A DNA stretch of 64,000 bases from Linepithema humile (taxonomy: Eukaryota; Arthropoda; Insecta; Hymenoptera; Formicidae). Shown piece by piece: positions 1-12,696 of this stretch; the stretch's first letter is position 1, and every line of letters begins with the position of its first letter. The position numbers and the translations under genes are program-made. The DNA lies in assembly GCF_040581485.1 (NCBI RefSeq), contig NC_090130.1, positions 22,461,918-22,525,917 of the forward strand, read 5' to 3'. Under the pieces are notes generated by a model. It did no database searches. It saw only the letters and a list, made by a program, of their open reading frames with translations, and was not told the origin of the DNA.

Positions 1-3000
1 TAATAATGTAACACTTTTTATAACTACAAGATTCTTGAAAAAACGGCGTATAACCTTCAACAAAAATTCTAGAAAAAAAATGTACTAGCAACTATCATGT
101 TATTATATAAATATTGATCGATTAATTAAAAAACTTTTCTTAATTAAAATGCTTCGACAATATTACTGTTGCTAATAATCTTCTGAACTCGCTAATTTTG
201 TCAAATAGATTCAGTGGTTAATTGCAGATAACGTGGAGCAAAGCTGGTTGTTCCTTAAGAGAAGGCGGGCGAGCGAATCGCATAATCGAAACATACGTGT
301 TGACGACTGCTGGAGATGTTCAAAAAAATATCGCAACATTGTTCGGTGGGTCTATAAACACGAGTTGGACCGAGCTTACCGGGGCTTATCGCGGTGGAAT
401 GTTTCTGCTATACTGACCAAACCTGGCCCGCCCCGCGCGGGACACCCCGCACGCATGTAGCATGAAAATGCGACTTTATAATGGGATTAAGCGGGTTGCA
501 ATTCAGATTATAAATTGGATTATGGCGCACCGTTAACCGCACTAAACGCTTTAACCGCCCCTACCACTGCACGCCCTTTTGTAAACGCGCAATTTGCCCC
601 CCTCGCTGCATACTTTCGCGAATTGACCTGCCTCGCGACGGCAACTGCTGTTATGGCGTAAATTGCACCGCCGGGCGACAGCGGAGATTTTCCCAGAAGG
701 GACTTGATAATGCGCTCATTCGGTTCCTATTTTATTTCAAACTTATGGAAAAAAGCAGGCGCGGTGTGTCATCACTTTGCTCACAGGAATCTCACACTGT
801 AGTAAAGTATCTTGCGATTCTTTTACAAAAAATAACCGCGCTTTGGCACAATCGTCGTGTAGACGTTCATAAAATAATAAAATACCAAAAGTATATCATT
901 ATAATAAAATAGTTCTTACTGGAATATCAAGTGCACTAATGAAAATCTCTTGTACATTTATTTACATAAATCAACTAAACATCATCAGATTTTGGTGATA
1001 AAAGCCGATAGTCAAAATAGCTAGAAATCACATTCGGCGCATCGCGCACGACTTCATAAAAGAATACAATGCAACGGTCCAGGATAAAGTAGAAGAGAAA
1101 CAAAAAAGCACCGGGAGGGTGCGAAGAGAATGAAAAGATGGAAGGGTCAGAAGCGAAAGAGCCAAGGGGATCACCCGCAGGGCTAAATAATACCGGGCAA
1201 AATGCGGTGGTTCCATCCTTCGCTACGCTTTTTAAATCGGCGCGAAATCGTGGCGAGGGTTCGCGAGAAAGAGAAAGAAAAAGAGAGAGAGGGAGAGATG
1301 AGGCAAAGGGGACTGCCAAGAGATTTTTGTTTAAATGTCCGAAGGTAACCTATAGCCGTCAAATGTGAGTGGATAACGGCGTGTTTCACCTGCTGGCAGG
1401 GTTACCTGCCCTATCCTGTTTTCTCCTCGATTTTTACTAATTCTTCGAGACGAGCCATCACATCACAGAATGCGGAACCGATTACGCGGCTTTATGTTGA
1501 GTCTTTTCCCGACTGTTATCCCAATTTTAAGTCTATGTGAAGCATAGACCGACAGTTCATCGACTCTTCGACAGAATAGATGTTGTTTAGAACTTGTATC
1601 GTGAATGCCGTGGAGAAAAACTAGAATAATCGAAATTTTTTGATGCAATTTTATTCGATCAAACTATTTTAATAAATTATCCAATTATTCTAATAGAAAT
1701 TTACGGACACTTGATACGCAACAATCACTTGATTGATGAAATCGATTTACAATTTAATTTCACACATTAAACACCAATAAAAAGTTCTTTGATTTACGTG
1801 AAGATAAGAGTGAATGACTTTTACATATTCTTAATTCTCAGACATTCTCAGACCGTAGATTTTTAGTAATTGGTAGAAACATAGGAAATCTATCTTTTCT
1901 CTCGCATATGTCTTCAAGGAAAAATCTCCGGAAACCCTGCTGAGCTCGTCTTCTGGCCAACTCACTGGCGTAGGCCAATATAACAGTAAGTAAAGTCAAT
2001 GGCGTCGTCAGAGTAATATAAATTCTCCGATCGAACGATGATTAATGATAGTCGCGCTCCACTGAGACCGTGTCATCGGATCTCGAGCTATAGACGGTAC
2101 ATCTCTATTCACGATATTTCGCTAAAAAACTCACGTCGACTTTGTTAGATTATAAACGAGTAAAAATGTAGACAGTGAACTAAGTGAATATATTCCTCGA
2201 GTACACTCTTCCACATCTATTTATCGCGCTCGACAACTATCTTGAATTAGCGAGAAGTGTTCGGCGGAATTAGTAGCGATAAAGATGACTCAAAGACATA
2301 AAGTATGCCAGCTGCCGATTGTAATAAAAAGCCTGCGCGATATCACGTTTTTGTCAGCGTGCGCTTGTAGCTGTGCAAACGAGATGCACCTGACGACGAC
2401 TGCAAGTCGCGCTTTTTCCTCTTTTATGGGTTTAAGTCTGCATTAAAGTGAATTACGTTACATTCTCACCAATAACATCATCGTAAAATATTCAACGATT
2501 TGTTTTATGAAGTCTAAATACTTCCTTTTATTGCTAATCTATGTATTATAAAGAAATAAAAAAAATCCGGAATGTGATGTTTCAAATATTATTTAAAGAA
2601 ATTCTGTTTCGCATAAATTTTAATATGTGGATATTAAAAAATGGCAAGAAGTATTGTTTTTTTTTTCAATTCATATTAATATCTAGAATTAAAAATGTGT
2701 ATACATATATTTCAGAATTATACGCAGTACCTATGCCTTTACGAAATCTTTAGGAAACTTATGAATAAATTATCTTTTTTTATCCGCAACATTTATAAAA
2801 ATCTTTCTGCTTTTTTCAAAAATGATTAATCATTAAATGACTCTAACTATGACAAGAAGATCAGATAAACGGCGACACACTGAAGATGAGAAAAAAAGTG
2901 CTCGCATCATGGCGGACAACAACAATTAATGGCATGCTTTTTAACGTGTGTCATACATATGCAAGTTTCGCGAGGACATTCGATTCGTAGCCGCACGTTT

Positions 3001-4235
3001 CGCAGATATTTTCCATTTATGCAAATTCCACCGACGTGCGCGAGCATGCAGGGACGCTATCGCAATTAGGAGTCGCAGCTGTAACTGCGCGCGTAAGGGT
3101 GTCGTAACTTCGACGAAGAGGGCTTTCTCGCGTAACCGGAGACGATACCACGAAGCATTTACCGACTTTAACCGAGAATATTTTGCGCCCTCACCCAGTT
3201 CGAGTAATGTGCTAAGTGGTGTGCGCTGTACGTTTATGCGGTTGTGGTAAATGTATGCACAAAATTGTGCTTTATCATCATGCTCTCGCGGTCGAAACGA
3301 GCAAAGGTATGTTGATCGAATCAATGATAAAATCGTGATTTCGCAACAATCCTAAACAGCTATCCATATCACATGCGCGGATCATATATGCAATTTACAA
3401 ACTTTTTCTCTACTTTTTATCACATAAAGTTGAAAATATTTTTGTCATTAATTCGATCGCGAATATTCTCCCGATCGTTCAGCCGCTTTTTCCCTCTTTC
3501 GAATTTCTTAATTTCCTTCAACTCGCGTGATAACTATGCTGGAAAGAAAGAACGCAAAACCGCTCTCGGCGCTTTATGCCTCGTTAGCGTGCGTTGCCGG
3601 TTCAGTTTCACGTTGTAACCGACACCGCACCGGGAGCACAGTGGCATGGGCATAGGTAGTCGTTGTAAAAAGAAAAACGGGAGATACGAATCCGAGAGAG
3701 CCGCGGGGCCCTCAATCGATATCCTAATAATTTTCTGGCAATCGCGCTAAGCTATCATCTCGCGACGACGAAAAAGAAGAGAGAAGGGAGCGGGGAACCC
3801 TTCTTTATGTACGTACACGGCCCTCGCGCGCTCATTTGCACCGGTACCATCCACGAGTGAAAGAGAAGACAGAGAGGGCCTACCGGCACGCCGTATCTCC
3901 GTATTATTATGATAAAATACTTTTTCGGCCATAAATATATGTCCGAGACGCGAGACCCCCGTCGCGCGCAGGCCACCCGACGCACGTTGCAGCGCGATAA
4001 ACGCACCGGCGCTTGCACGTGTACTTGCACACGCATTCCCCGGTCTTATGAATACTGAAGATGCGCGCCCTTTTGCCGGCGGAACGTAAAAATGTCTAGA
4101 AGCGAGCGGGTAAACGGCGCAGGACAAGATCACCATCATGGTATCTTGACACTACTGAGAAGCGCAAGATGCGATATACATGTAGCCTCTTCACTCTATC
4201 ACTAAAAAAATTAATTTTCATGATAAATTACTTAC
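1..4235. other. No gene recognised; mixed AT-rich and CpG-rich DNA
   Basis: I find no recognisable protein, RNA gene or mobile element. Short open frames occur on both strands (for example around 975-1319, 2941-3324 and 3747-4139). They overlap each other on opposite strands, are rich in Arg and Ser, and have no recognisable motif, so they look like chance frames. A purine-rich stretch lies near 1255-1300. This is probably intergenic or intronic sequence of a gene whose exons I cannot identify. Confidence 0.5.
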
Positions 4236-4476
4236 CGTTTCGTTGCTCTGCTGTCGCCCGATGTTGTCCTCCTAGGTTTCCTCTTCCTCTCAGCGATCCT
4301 TCACACACACACACACACACACTCACACGCGTTCGCGGCGCACGCATTGCTCGCGCGCGTACCCGAATACGAAAATCGCGCGACACTTTAAACGGCACTC
4401 CCGACACTCCCGAATTTTATTGTATTACGACGGAACGAATATATTTCGTAGCACCGATTACGCGCACAAAGTTTAA
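4236..4476 (-). other. Exon-like repeat unit, copy A
   Basis: On the minus strand this unit is bounded by a polypyrimidine-AG (ending atttttcag) just above 4476 and by a GTAAGT donor directly after 4236. It is clearly related to the unit at 7135-7369. The two share the start (..aaactttg), a doubled gggagtg element, the cgcgatttt block, and about 40 bp of upstream intron. If an upstream exon ended in phase 1, the unit would encode a short tail beginning VKLCARNRC and ending GSVGSAV before a stop. About 150 nt of further exon follow the stop and contain a (GT)n run. Whether this is coding, a noncoding RNA exon or an exonised repeat cannot be decided from sequence alone. Confidence 0.4.
4302..4322. 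repeat. (CA)n microsatellite
   Basis: This is an uninterrupted CA dinucleotide run of about 20 bp. It lies inside exon-like unit copy A and is absent from the related unit at 7135-7369, so it probably expanded after duplication. Confidence 0.9.
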
Positions 4477-5116
4477 CTGAAAAATATAAATACATTTACA
4501 TTACAAAAATATCCGAAACAATACTATAGTTATACAATACTATAGTTATATAAGTTGTATAATATTGTTAGCCTCTATCTCAGTGAAATACGAAAAAAGC
4601 ATGCAATAGAATACCAGTGAAAAATACCGCGGAGACCCGGTGTTCTTTCTGTCGAATAGCTGTTCCTTTACAAGCGGCAACGATTAATTAATTTATTATT
4701 GCGAGTATTTTTTAACATTTGTAAATTTAATATCGCTTTTTTCTAGCGCGCGTTTCTATGTAATAAGAGAAAGTATCAGCAGCAGGAATTTACAGTGATG
4801 ATCCTAGCACTGCGACCTGAAAGCGACACATCGTACCGGAATTCGTTTATATTCGCGAGGGTTCTATAATTCAACGATTCGCTTTCAATACGCTCGACGG
4901 ACGTATCGGCGTGTTTTCGTAACCCAACAAAATATACAGATCGAATTCGGAGTGATTTGTTTTCCCTGCCGTTAGAAATTTTGTTCGACCGTCTAGGCCG
5001 CGATGTAAAAATAAACATTTTTTTTTGGGAGCGAAGCTTTTCCGCACCGAGGACGCGACCATTACATCCTCGCGCATCCATCCTCTGTCCGAAACATAAC
5101 TTTATAGCTAATATGC

Positions 5117-5121
<5 letters not shown>
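4477..5121. other. AT-rich spacer with short direct repeat
   Basis: A short direct repeat (actatagttatacaat / actatagttatata) lies near 4524-4556, at the edge of the region duplicated with the unit near 7.4 kb. I see no gene here. The open frames overlapping 4776-5234 run through the TA microsatellite and are not credible. Confidence 0.4.

Positions 5122-5164
<43 letters not shown>
5122..5164. repeat. (TA)n microsatellite
   Basis: This is a perfect TA dinucleotide run of about 43 bp. Such runs are typically length-polymorphic and prone to assembly error. Confidence 0.95.
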
Positions 5165-5167
<3 letters not shown>

Positions 5168-5202
5168 GGTGGACATATATGCATATTGTATATACATGCC
5201 TG

Positions 5203-5448
5203 TCAAATAGCTTGAAATAGAGACCATAACGCATCCATCTTCGGACTATTAGCTCCTACATAACTCATCTCTTTTTCCCCATCAGGCAAATTGGTATTTC
5301 GATCGAAAACGACTTTTCCCTCCACTCCGCCAATTCTGTCAAAACCCGGCGCTTTTACGATCGATGACTTATGGCACCGAAACGCGTTCAAAATCTCATG
5401 ATTCATAAAAATTTCCCTTCCGCGATATTTATTTCCACCAATCGGCAT
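5203..5448 (-). CDS. Small ORF of unknown function, 81 codons (uncertain)
   Basis: An ATG-initiated frame on the minus strand starts MPIGGNKYRGREIF and ends in WSLFQAI before TGA. Its composition is balanced, with many Gly, Asn, Asp and Lys residues. That differs from the Arg/Ser-rich frames that chance produces in GC-rich parts of this window. No signal peptide, membrane segment or known motif is visible, and I do not recognise a family. No flanking gene supports it. It could be a small protein, an exon, a decayed fragment or a chance frame. It is listed because its composition looks protein-like. Confidence 0.15.
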   Translation of the reverse strand: MPIGGNKYRGREIFMNHEILNAFRCHKSSIVKAPGFDRIGGVEGKVVFDRNTNLPDGEKEMSYVGANSPKMDALWSLFQAI

Positions 5449-7134
5449 GTGGAAGTGCGCATTGGCGGTTGCATTTAGCACGAGAAATATTTGCCTCGTT
5501 TATCTACAACTCGATAGGAAATTCAAATCTTTGACGAGCAATCGAATTTATACTAGCAATAAAATGCTTAATGAAACATTTATTATCATTTTATGCGCAA
5601 TCCGAATCTTTCATAAAAATATTAGAGACTGGAAACGTAAATAACTCGCTTTCATTCTAAATCAATCTCGATCGCGTTCCTCGAAACATTCTTAGACTTT
5701 TGACCAGAAACTTGGGTATCCCGTGAGTGAGTGTATCAGAGGGGGTCAACCGGAGGGGTTCCCAAGTCGATCTACTCACTGCAGGGATGCTCCGAATTCC
5801 GAAAACGAACTCTCGTGGGCGGATCGTGGCCCATAAATACTCGCGGTGTAAACATCGAGTCGGCGATGTTTGGCTGGATCGCACTCGGCCAAGCGTGCCA
5901 ACGAATTCGATCGTCTGATGTAAACCCTTTGCTAAAATAAACCCGGTCGGCTCACTCATGCCCGACCGCCAACTAATAACGTGATCGCGGATAATGTTGC
6001 TAGCGTATTAATTATTTCTCGCGGTTCTCGTGCAACCAATTAACTACTCATTCACCGATCATCTTGAAAGAAAATTGATTTAGAATGTGTATGGAAGCAT
6101 ACACAACATGCATGATTACAAAAAAATTGATTATAGATTGAGGATGTTCATTGAATCATAAGTTAATCGGCTAGTGATAAAGTTAAATTTTTTCAATTTT
6201 TTGCAAAAGTGCGAAAGCACATTTTTCTATCTATTTAAATTCAAGCGGTATTAAAATCTAATGAAGAAAATTGAAAATAGCGACGAGAAGGCATACCAAA
6301 TTTCAAAACTTTGCTACAGAAAAGTATCGATTCGATCTCGACGGTATGTGTAATCGCATTGAAATCACAAATCTCTCCTTCAACTGACTCTCACAGCGAA
6401 CGATATAACCGCGCGAGAGATACAAGACGTTTTCCTCGGAGCCTGTTCGATGATTTTTACATGGCCAGTAACAAGATCCTATTGAGCTGCATAACGAACG
6501 GAGTTCCATGCGCAGTAAAGATAGTACGAGGAACAAGAAACTGCTGTACCCGGAGGGCTTCTGTATTAAACGGTCTTCTATTCGAGAAAATTATTACGCG
6601 CGTTCGAGCGGCGTTTCGTAGCCGAGGGTGCGTACAGCGCGCTATGCAGATACGATCATCATCCGTTGCTCTGACAAAGTAAAGTCGCTGCCAGAAAAAA
6701 ACGCCGCTGCGTAGTTTTATTAACAATGCGCGATATCGCAATCGAGAATCTGGCCCGCGTGTTCGTACGTAAGCGTGATATTTCGCTGCTATTTCTTCTG
6801 CAAAGGCACAAATCAGCTATTGTTTGGTAATAGCAGTACACGATATGTAACTGGATTATATCAGCAGGTGCCTCATAGAACCGAAAAAATATAACTTCCC
6901 ACAAATTCTCAATTGTTAGAATAATATTTTCAAGTTACTATAAAATTATTTAATTTTTCACTCTCTTTCAGACATACACTTTTAAAAGTAAGAAATTTAG
7001 TTTTTAAATGGATTCTATTAATTCAACTAGTTCTCCCATTAAAAAATTTAACACAAATAAAATTGTTTTAATGCAACTATCATTATCAGCTAGTTATTGC
7101 TTAAAAAATGTGAATTATTTTATAAATTACTCAC
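5449..7134. other. No gene recognised
   Basis: This is mixed-composition sequence with no supported exon. Frames at 5657-5959 and 6303-6741 overlap frames on the opposite strand and show no motif. The interval from about 6900 to 7134 is strongly AT-rich. Confidence 0.45.
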
Positions 7135-7369
7135 CGTAATGCGTCGTCACCGCCTGATAGTCCTCTGAGCCTTTTCAATGATATTGCTTTTTTTGTGGTA
7201 CGCGAATGGTATCCAACGTGTCCTAGATTTTATCGTTGAAATCGTCGAAAGTATGTCCGACTCATTAAAACTCGATGATAAAATCGCGTGAAACTATCGG
7301 CATTCCCGGCACTCCCAGAATTCGCGACGCGAATTTTATAATATTGCGACGAAATAGAGCAAAGTTTAC
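7135..7369 (-). other. Exon-like repeat unit, copy B
   Basis: This minus-strand unit is bounded by an acceptor (gttttacag) just above 7369 and a GTGAGT donor directly after 7135. It is a diverged duplicate of the unit at 4236-4476, and similarity continues into the flanking intron on both sides. Entered in phase 1, it gives an open frame beginning GKLCSISSQYYK and running about 47 codons to TAA near the middle of the unit. The KLC start matches copy A (VKLC). After the stop the unit continues to the donor, so a spliced transcript would have its stop in a non-terminal exon or would be noncoding. Confidence 0.4.
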
Positions 7370-8860
7370 CTGTAAAACATAAAGACATTTATATTAAAAT
7401 AGCATCTAAAATTAAATTATAATTACATAACTATAATTTAATATTGTAACAAATAATAAATAAAAAAGTAAAGAGACTTTTTTTAAAGAATTTAATTCCT
7501 TAAATGTTTCTTAATTGTTTAACTTACTCTTGTAAAATTCTATTTCATGAATCAAATTAACTATCTATTTTTTATTGAAATCAATTATCATTATCAGTGC
7601 AAAAAATAATTCTTTATCTAGTCTAAATTTTACATGTTTAATGTTTACTTCTTATTTGTTTCAGTTGCAGAGATAGAACGCGATAAATCATTCTCTGCCA
7701 TAAACAATTAACTTTACATATCATCGCGTAATAAATTCAAGTTATCGTGCAATGCGTACATATTTCCAGAAAGCGAAAACGCGTGAAAAACGGCGGCGAG
7801 AGAGTTCTTAATATGTAATTTTCGCATCAACCGTGATCGCAATTTATGTCTATCGCGTGAGAAAAAGTTATATGAATTGTCAGGCTCAAAAAAATTAATT
7901 TCATTTAATAACTTGTATGAGTCGTGGATAATTAATTTTGAGGTGAGCTCGCGGTCATTGTGCAATTATAACCGCTTTAATGAGTTGGACAGGTAATCTC
8001 CGCGAGCAGGCTTGTCCCCGTGATATCGCGAATGATACACCTGTATCACGCTAATTGATTCGTAAGCGGCGAAATAATAGGTTTCTAGATAGATTGCCAG
8101 AAGTGCAATCGGCGACCGACTAAGTTGTCGGCCACAGCTTGCGCATAACTCCACGGCAGTATTATAATTGCACTTCGCGCAGCGGCGGCGATCGCCTGTA
8201 CAATTATTCCGGCTCTCTTTCGTCCGTTACAAAGATCTATGGGACAGTTGACGCGCCGCGAAGTTGAAGGCCGCCGGCCAGGTCGGACCCGGCAATTACA
8301 CGCGATTCGCGTAATCGTAAAATGAAACGAATGCCGCGCGCTTGTCGTTGCCACACTGCGTTTTCCTATGCGCGAAACCCCGTCGTCGGCGAAGTAAGCG
8401 CGCCGTAAATCAGCCGACTTGTGCAATGAGAGAGCGAGAGATGAACTGAGAAGAAGAGGTTCGTTCTCGCGAGAGTGCATCTTCCTATTATACGGAATTA
8501 TCTGTTTTGACAGAGAAGTATGTCTCTAATATATGTACAATTACCATCTTACAGTTGGAGTTATGTAATTTTTGAACTACTGGATATCTATTAAATATTT
8601 CTTGCATCTTCGATATAAATATACAATGTATTCCACGAAGTCTTTAACTCGAATTCAGATCTTTTGAAACTAGATAAAACTGCAGTATAATCCGAAATTA
8701 TATCAATATCGCAAAAGAAAATATACTACTTAAACTTAGCAGTGGAGTTAAACTCCCCCTGTATTGTCATTGAAAGCGGGACGCCACACGATCGGACGGC
8801 ATTACCTCACCGGTCGCAGGTGCAGTTCGGGTGCAACCTGCGATCGGGCGCATCTACGGC
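7370..8860. other. No gene recognised
   Basis: The part from 7400 to 7700 is AT-rich; from about 7960 the sequence is CpG-rich. A 131-codon minus-strand ATG frame occupies 8085-8480. It is Arg/Ser/Ala-rich, shows no motif I know, and lies in GC-rich DNA where long chance frames are expected. I do not call it a gene. Confidence 0.4.
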
Positions 8861-8908
8861 GATGCAGTCAGAAACGGAGCGAGAGGATTGCGCGATAACG
8901 CGACGCGA

Positions 8909-8988
8909 TGAAGGAGAAGAGACGAAGAGGAAGAGGAGAAGAAGAAAGAAGAAGAAGAAGAAGACGAAGAAGAAGAAGACGAAGTCCT
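8909..8988. repeat. Polypurine GAA/GAG tract
   Basis: This is a roughly 80-bp imperfect (GAA)n/(GAG)n tract, all purine on the plus strand apart from a few C. It generates spurious Lys/Arg-rich plus-strand frames and Ser/Phe-rich minus-strand frames. Confidence 0.85.
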
Positions 8989-9099
8989 GAGGCACAGGAG
9001 GCAGAGGAGGAAGCGATGGAGGTGGAGGAGAAGGCGAAAGGAGTTCGAACGTGAAACGTGTGACAAGGATGGAGAGAACGAACAGGCACTCAGTGCTCC

Positions 9100-9440
9100 G
9101 CCCCAGGTACACGGCCAACATGGCCGCTGAGGGACGGATTGGCGGAGGCCAGCCGCGATGCCAACCGATGTCGTCGTGACGCCCGCGCTTCACTCAGCTC
9201 AGCTCAAACTCAACGGACTCCGTTCGCGTCGGTCCCTATGGCACTCCTCCGTTTCAAGCGGTCGCCGCCCACCCTTCTTCGGCTTTCCCTTCACTCCGCG
9301 TCGATCCCTCACCCAACAAACTATACCTCTCCAAAGTTGCACGTGTAGCGCACGCATTCGTGCTCTTTAGCTCCGCTTTCCGTGCGTGATTTCGTGCATC
9401 GCGACAATATTGCAATCAGAGTGCCGATGCGACGCCGCTC
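9100..9440. promoter_or_regulatory. GC/CpG-rich promoter-like island
   Basis: This is an abrupt GC- and CpG-rich block between AT-rich flanks, with pyrimidine-rich TCAGCTCAG/TCAACGG elements around 9193-9222 that resemble initiator sequences. A short ATG frame in good context (aacATGG at 9120) encodes only about 19 codons. The block could be a transcription start region for a gene whose coding exons I cannot identify, possibly the minus-strand transcript that would use the exon-like units at 7.1 and 4.2 kb. This is inference from composition only. Confidence 0.25.
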
Positions 9441-12400
9441 CACACAGTTTGATGCTTAATCTATGTTTATGCATATCAATGTTCTTTGCTATGAATATTT
9501 TAACTTGCGTATAATGAAATAATTTGCATAAAGAGCGAAGGAGCACTAATAATTAAAAAAAAGTATAATTTTTTTAAAAATTCGATAAACAGAAGATGAT
9601 ATAAATTCATCAACAAATTGCAATAGCGCAAAATCAGCAGTAACAATAAATTAAAATTTGTTTCTGAGTAGATTTTACAAAATGCTGTTGTAATTATCAT
9701 TATTTTAATTAGTGCTTTTTCAGAATAACATTAATTCTTCAAGATATAAATATTTTATGGCTTAAATAAAAATAGCAAATTGTTATACTATGTTTTGATA
9801 TACGTTCGATAAAATGTTAAATGTTCCAGAGTAATAGTACATTAATTTGTTCACGTAATGCTTATAGAAATAGCAAATTACCAGAGTAACACAAGCATCC
9901 ATTTGCATTGCATTGCTAAGCGGAAATATAGCGTATTATTAGACTACAGGATGTAGTTTGTTCGTCTCAGTGTTCCATGCTTTCCAATGCAACCACAGAT
10001 GCAACCTGAGACTGCAAGCCGCGAGGCGTTACAAGAATGCTCGAGTGCACGATGCATGACAAATATGCACGCTAATGCAAGGGTACCCTCGCGAATTTAT
10101 CTTTGCTCATTCGCATCGGCGTGCGAGGCTCGCTCCCGATAAATAATTAACTTCCTAATGCAATTTACATTAGTTTTTTTTAACAAGTATTACATACAGT
10201 CAGCAAAAATGATAATGAGATAAATTTTATACAATGATTAACTAGTGCTGCATAATAATATAATTTTAACATTATGCACACACATTGTAATGCATATTAA
10301 ATATTTTGAAGTCGTTTACTATTCATTATCAGATAAAAAAAAATTTTTTGTTAGTATGCATTTTAATGTTTTATTTCTAACTATACTTGAGAATCACAAA
10401 TGTGAATAAAAATCATAGACTATTGCTTGAGATATTCTTTTAATTAAATCTAACTTCGTGAAATAGCTAAAAATTGTGTAAGTAACCGCATATTTAGAAT
10501 TACTTCTTTTGTTTAAATTTAATTGCAACAATTAACCTAACCTAATCTAATTTATATTTTACGTGATAATGTTACTATTAAATAATATATTGTTATTAGA
10601 CGATATAATGCTATTAGCGATATAATGATCGTTCCAGGGTCTTGAATATTCAATTTATTTTAAATACCTTTTTGCTTTATACTATTAAGCGTAACATCTG
10701 AGAGAGAGAATCAGGAAGACAGACTCCGAGTGAACGATGCACTTGTGAGTTGGCGATTCGTCGCGCTTCTCGAACACACGGAGCGGCAGAAAGCTTTTGC
10801 ATAATAACTCACCGATGGTAGACAGCAATGGCAAGAAAATAATGAGAGTCGTAACCGTTATTAGAGAAGTAAGTTTGCACACGCAAAAGCTTCGTATGGT
10901 TACGTTTGAAAATCACCAATTGTTGTTCGTACCGCGTAATGGATGCCGGTGATCAATGCGCGGGAAACGTAAGAAACAGAAACGAGCTGCCACCTGTTGA
11001 CCTTGGCAGCTACTTGATATTTATGTATGCGTAACGAAATATCGTTTAAAACGCGCACACGGTTATCGACATTAACATAACTTATGATAATATATAGCAA
11101 TTCGCGCAATTACCGACCGTCAAATAAATATCAAACTTGATTATGTGCTTTGTCATTGAGTAATTCATAATTTCTTCGGATGTCATATAAAATATAAAGT
11201 TAAACATAGATTTCTGGAATTCATATTTATAATAATAAAAATACTATGTAATTTTTCATTAAATTATGCAAAATTTAACAATAGTAAGTTTTCATTATTA
11301 TAAAATACCTTTCAGACTACTAGAAAATGTTTAAATTAAACAAAAAAATATTTTATTAAAATAATTTTTTTGCATGCAAAAACAGAGAATATAGATGATT
11401 ATAACATATTGATAAAATTTTAGATTATATTTAATTTAATTTTAGATAATATTTAAATATAAAAAACTATATATGTTTTATATATGTTATATATTATAAC
11501 TTTCTAATTATATAATTTTAATTCATAATAATCTATCAAATATTGTTTTTATATATATAAAAACGTCATTCAAATATATAAATTTATTTAAAAAAACAGT
11601 TTTATCATTATAGTTATCATCATATTAAATTATCATCAGTAGAGTGTAGTACTCACCTAATACCCTCTGGATTTTTCAAAAGAAACTTGATAGCCGCCAC
11701 TTCTTAAGTTAGTAGTTTTCTGTAAATTATTTTTAAACATTACACATTATTAATTCAATGTATAACATAAATATTTTATCTTTTACTGAACATAAATGCT
11801 AAACATAATTAATGTGACGCAACCATATAAAAATACTTCGAATACTTTAATTCAGGTGTTATCATTATCGATGAATACTACAAAAGACCCACAGCATTAA
11901 ATAAAATTTTGTGATTATAAAAACAAACAAACAAAGCTACTATGTAATATGCAGAAATTGCCTCAATGCGTACCATGACTAGCTAATATCGAAAAATGTG
12001 GCACAACGATCCAAGCAGTCAAATCAATTATTTTGAGTTTGTCTCATCATAGACATAATATCAATAAATATATATATTCACATACATTTATCTCATTTAC
12101 ATTTACCTCAGTCGCATTTATGTACATAACCCCATTTAAATTTTGAAATCCAAGTTATGCAACTAATCGATATAAATATTATTATCAATAGTAGAGAATA
12201 AATGACATAGATTCTATTCTTATATATTGATTCTATTTCGTTCATAATCATAAATTTCTCTGAGAAAAATTGCTATTATATATCTGTTGATTTCAAAGGA
12301 AGTATTGAAATCTTGAAACATTTATACAAAAGATATTCTACATATTTATAAAAAATTGCAAAAATAAATCTATACTAAAGAAATGCTAATATTTAGCTAA

Positions 12401-12500
12401 TACTTACTTACATTAATCTAGTTTTTCTTACATAATTCTCGCGTAAAATGTATAATACGAAAAATTTTTCTATTCAGAATAAAAAAATACAACTACCGTA
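9441..12500. other. AT-rich DNA, no gene recognised
   Basis: This is mostly strongly AT-rich sequence. The exception is 9900-10140 and 10680-11110, which are nearer average composition. Two good minus-strand GTGAGT donors occur (after 10813 and after 11657). Only the second has a convincing upstream acceptor. A short run of the CCTAA motif near 10535 is too brief to be telomeric. Confidence 0.5.
11657..11719 (-). other. Candidate 63-nt exon
   Basis: On the minus strand, an acceptor (aatttacag) precedes a 63-nt segment that ends TAG directly before a perfect GTGAGT donor. The segment reads through in one frame as KTTNLRSGGYQVSFEKSRGY, with the final TAG abutting the donor. It could be a small exon of an untranslated or noncoding transcript running leftwards. 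It rests on splice-site pattern alone in AT-rich DNA, so chance is possible. Confidence 0.2.
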
Positions 12501-12696
12501 GATAAGCTTGTGCTAATCAGTTCTGCCAATATGCGAAATGCAAAAGAATCGTGCTATAACAGCGCCAACTGATGGTTGCTTGGTGAAACACCATCAGCTG
12601 AGCTCAAGCGTCATAAGCAGTGGCATATGCGTATTCGTAAATACAACGCGTTTGGAGAGGTTGTGCAGTGAACAACTCTCTTCGATAAACGACACA

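Noticed and set aside
5336..5380. A KAPGFDRI segment in a small minus-strand ORF, reminiscent of the KxPGxDxI motif of non-LTR reverse transcriptases
   Set aside because: None of the other reverse-transcriptase motifs is present, and the frame is only 81 codons. The match is treated as coincidence.
10535..10550. CCTAACCTAA, the insect telomere repeat motif
   Set aside because: Only two units, degenerate afterwards, in ordinary AT-rich DNA. Far too short to be telomeric.
10813..10880. A hydrophobic, signal-peptide-like minus-strand segment (CKLTSLITVTTLIIFLPLLS) ending at a GTGAGT donor
   Set aside because: The frame has no ATG (it opens with GTG and runs up to a stop without one), and no convincing acceptor lies upstream. 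The donor is good, but the exon cannot be closed.
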